DNA of 64,000 nucleotides from Methylaequor sp045563055 (GTDB lineage Bacteria > Pseudomonadota > Alphaproteobacteria > Methylaequorales > Methylaequoraceae), in the NCBI GenBank assembly GCA_045563055.1, contig JBJKUR010000008.1:1-64000 (forward strand). Reading direction: 5' to 3'. The notes under the pieces were generated by a model, which saw only the letters and a list, made by a program, of their open reading frames with translations, had not been told where the DNA came from and made no database searches. This document shows, piece after piece, positions 62,359 through 64,000 of this stretch (position 1 is the stretch's first letter; every line of letters begins with the position of its first letter). Both the position numbers and the translations under genes were made by a program.

Positions 62359-63794
62359 CTGGATTCCTAGAGCACGATAGAGTGGAAAGTTCTTCAGTAT
62401 CCCCACAGAAGAGACTAAAAAACTTTGAAGAATTCGTCTTGCCATTCTCAGATGGAGTGTTAAATGAGCAAGCATCTCGATGTATGGACTGTGGAATACC
62501 TTATTGTCACGATTCATGCCCAATTAACAATGTAATTCCTGAATGGAATAACTTAGTTTACGAGAGAGATTGGAAATTAGCTTTAAATGTTCTGCATTCA
62601 ACAAATAATTTTCCTGAATTTACAAGTAGAATTTGCCCAGCTCCATGTGAGGCTGCTTGTACTTTAAACATTGATGATAGACCGGTAACAATAAAAAGTA
62701 TCGAAAGATCAATAATTGACAAAGCTTATGAAAATGGATGGCTTCTACCAGAAATCAATAGTAAAAAAACAAATAAGAAAGTGGCTGTTATTGGTTCAGG
62801 TCCAGCAGGCTTAGCTTGTTCTCAGCAATTAGCCAGGGCGGGACATGAAGTAATTTTATATGAAAAAAATGATCGCATCGGTGGATTACTTAGGTATGGT
62901 ATTCCAAATTTTAAAATGGAGAAATATTTGATTGATAAGAGAGTGGAGCAAATGAGCAAGGAGGGAGTGAAATTTCAGTGTAATGTGAGAATCGGTGAGG
63001 ATATATCAGTTAATAAAATTCTTAAAGACTTTGATGCAATTGTTCTAGCCTGTGGATCTGAAGAACCTAGAGATTTAAATATTCCTGGAAGGGAACTTAA
63101 AGGGATTCACTTTGCCATGGATTTTTTAACACTTCAAAATAAAATCTGTGAAGGAGATAAAATTAAGTTAGATCCAGAATTTAATGCAAAAAATAAAAAT
63201 GTAGTTGTAATTGGAGGAGGTGACACAGGGTCGGATTGTATTGGAACTTCAAATCGTCAAGGGGCTAATTCCATAACTCAACTTGAGATACTAGATAAAC
63301 CTCCTATCGCGGAGGATAAAATGTTAACTTGGCCTAATTGGCCATTAAAACTTCGAACATCATCGTCTCATGAAGAAGGTGCAAACAGAAACTGGAGTGT
63401 TTCAACCAAGTCATTTGAAGGTGATGGAGAGAAAGTAAGTAGCTTGACTCTTAAAAAAATTGAATGGAATAAAGATTCAGACGGCAGGGTGCAGATGAAA
63501 GAAACTTCTAACAGAGGTTCTGATGTAAAGATTAAAGCGGACCTAGTGTTGCTGGCCATGGGTTTTATTCATCCAGTAAAAGATAAACTTATAAAAGATG
63601 CTGGTATCGAACTGGATGATAGAGGAAATGTAAAAGCCAATGATGATGACTATAAGACTAATGTTAAAAAAGTTTTTGTTTCTGGTGATATGAGAAGAGG
63701 ACAATCCTTAGTTGTCTGGGCTATACGAGAAGGAAGGCAAGTTGCACATAATGTTGATAAATTTTTGATGGGTAGTTCAAAGTTACCACTCTGA
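62346..63794 (+). CDS. gltD: Glutamate synthase (NADPH) small subunit
   Basis: The 482-residue beta subunit passes NADPH electrons through FAD to GltB. The N-terminal [4Fe-4S] region has CMDCGIPYCHDSCPINNVIP and CPAPCEAACTLN. FAD binding is KVAVIGSGPAGLACSQQLAR, then IGGLLRYGIPNFKM. NADPH binding is VVVIGGGDTGSDCIGTSNRQ. The end, KKVFVSGDMRRGQSLVVWAI then REGRQVAHNVD, is typical of the family. Translation is coupled to gltB by a 13-base overlap. The two subunits form the GS-GOGAT ammonium-assimilation enzyme; no other nitrogen gene is visible here. Confidence 0.98.
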   Translation: MAKVTGFLEHDRVESSSVSPQKRLKNFEEFVLPFSDGVLNEQASRCMDCGIPYCHDSCPINNVIPEWNNLVYERDWKLALNVLHSTNNFPEFTSRICPAPCEAACTLNIDDRPVTIKSIERSIIDKAYENGWLLPEINSKKTNKKVAVIGSGPAGLACSQQLARAGHEVILYEKNDRIGGLLRYGIPNFKMEKYLIDKRVEQMSKEGVKFQCNVRIGEDISVNKILKDFDAIVLACGSEEPRDLNIPGRELKGIHFAMDFLTLQNKICEGDKIKLDPEFNAKNKNVVVIGGGDTGSDCIGTSNRQGANSITQLEILDKPPIAEDKMLTWPNWPLKLRTSSSHEEGANRNWSVSTKSFEGDGEKVSSLTLKKIEWNKDSDGRVQMKETSNRGSDVKIKADLVLLAMGFIHPVKDKLIKDAGIELDDRGNVKANDDDYKTNVKKVFVSGDMRRGQSLVVWAIREGRQVAHNVDKFLMGSSKLPL

Positions 63795-63804
63795 TAGGTA
63801 TTTA

Positions 63805-63830
63805 AAAATTTAAAACACTTTTTAAATTTT
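63805..63830 (+). terminator. AT-only hairpin after gltD
   Basis: AAAATTTAAAA and TTTTAAATTTT form an 11-bp stem with a CACT loop, starting 11 bases after the gltD stop. In such A/T-rich DNA an A/T-only palindrome could be chance, but the position is right for transcription termination before the next gene. Confidence 0.35.
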
Positions 63831-63852
63831 AATTTCAAATATATATTTAACC

Positions 63853-64000
63853 ATGAAAGAAAAAATGTCTTTTGTTCTAACAAGTTGTGGGCGATTAGAT
63901 CTTTTAGACAGAACCCTGGATAGTTTTTTTAAATTCAATGATTTTCCTTTAAAAGCTTTACTTCTAACAGAGGACTCAGTCAATAAAGATATATACGATA
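63853..64000 (+). CDS. N-terminal fragment, possible glycosyltransferase, cut by window end
   Basis: The first 49 codons of an open frame that runs off the window: MKEKMSFVLTSCGRLDLLDR, then TLDSFFKFNDFPLK and a stretch ending in LLTEDSVNKDIYD. The beginning (a hydrophobic strand, then SCGRLDLLDRTLDSFFKFND) fits the start of a nucleotide-diphospho-sugar (GT-A-type) glycosyltransferase. The diagnostic DXD region lies beyond the window, so the assignment is tentative. Confidence 0.45.
   Translation, partial: MKEKMSFVLTSCGRLDLLDRTLDSFFKFNDFPLKALLLTEDSVNKDIYD

Noticed and set aside
1..64000. CRISPR arrays, insertion sequences, prophage, integrase attachment sites, rRNA
   Set aside because: I saw no spaced direct repeats, transposase or integrase genes, phage structural genes or rRNA sequence; the only RNA gene I can support is tRNA-Arg(CCU).

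Overview
The window is about 64 kb of AT-rich chromosome (roughly 30% G+C by eye). It is densely packed with intact housekeeping genes, short or negative gene spacing, few terminators and one tRNA. Family composition and gene order point to a streamlined, probably marine, alphaproteobacterium: rsmB next to a heparinase II/III-like gene and purH; hemC-hemD-mitofilin-hemY; a complete ccmA-I operon beside acnA; fdxA followed by carD; an IalB-like protein; and a DUF1674 protein beside rsmB. I cannot assign an order or species from sequence alone.

Layout. 0-10 kb: a UMF1 transporter, purH, a nucleotide-sugar/polysaccharide block (long-chain SDR dehydratase, WecA/WbpL-like transferase, UDP-sugar dehydrogenase), a heparinase-like gene and rsmB. 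10-19 kb: acs, yciI-like, gpsA, tsaD; divergently hemC, hemD, a Mic60-like protein and a HemY-like protein with a zinc ribbon; then an AlkA-type glycosylase. 19-22.6 kb: a lipid A/envelope glycosylation set (LAB-N protein, GT2, ArnT-like, PAP2 phosphatase, small secreted protein). 23-30 kb: two facing operons of membrane-lipid type (FAD oxidoreductase, DUF1365, Cfa-like methyltransferase, MFS, DUF3833 against DUF6134, SDR, NTF2-like). 30-42 kb: BI-1, aldo/keto reductase, two EamA transporters, IalB-like, argG, folD, YggT, an unrecognised 450-aa protein, a lone cNMP-binding domain, a DAO-type oxidoreductase, and pabB-pabC. 42-48 kb: ccmABCDEFGHI, all on the minus strand. 48-64 kb: acnA, a Suv3-like helicase, fdxA, carD, an M48 protease, two tandem PagL-like lipid A deacylases, tRNA-Arg(CCU), gmhA, a lipoprotein, gltB-gltD, and the start of a possible glycosyltransferase.

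The most striking structural signal is a set of frameshifts. Between about 5.56 and 9.61 kb, four genes are broken at ten points. Every break is repaired by removing exactly one base, nearly always from an A/T run, and the repaired reading frames match their families with catalytic motifs intact. An eleventh +1 break of the same kind sits in ccmC. The one-way pattern argues for insertion-type consensus errors more than biological decay, though I cannot prove it here. I repaired the frames by eye to identify the genes.

I saw no CRISPR array, insertion sequence, prophage or replication origin. The best candidates for under-described biology are the facing lipid-modification operons (23-29.9 kb), the 450-aa orphan coupled to a stand-alone cNMP domain (36.4-38.2 kb), the tandem PagL pair, and the tRNA wedged 7 nt before gmhA.
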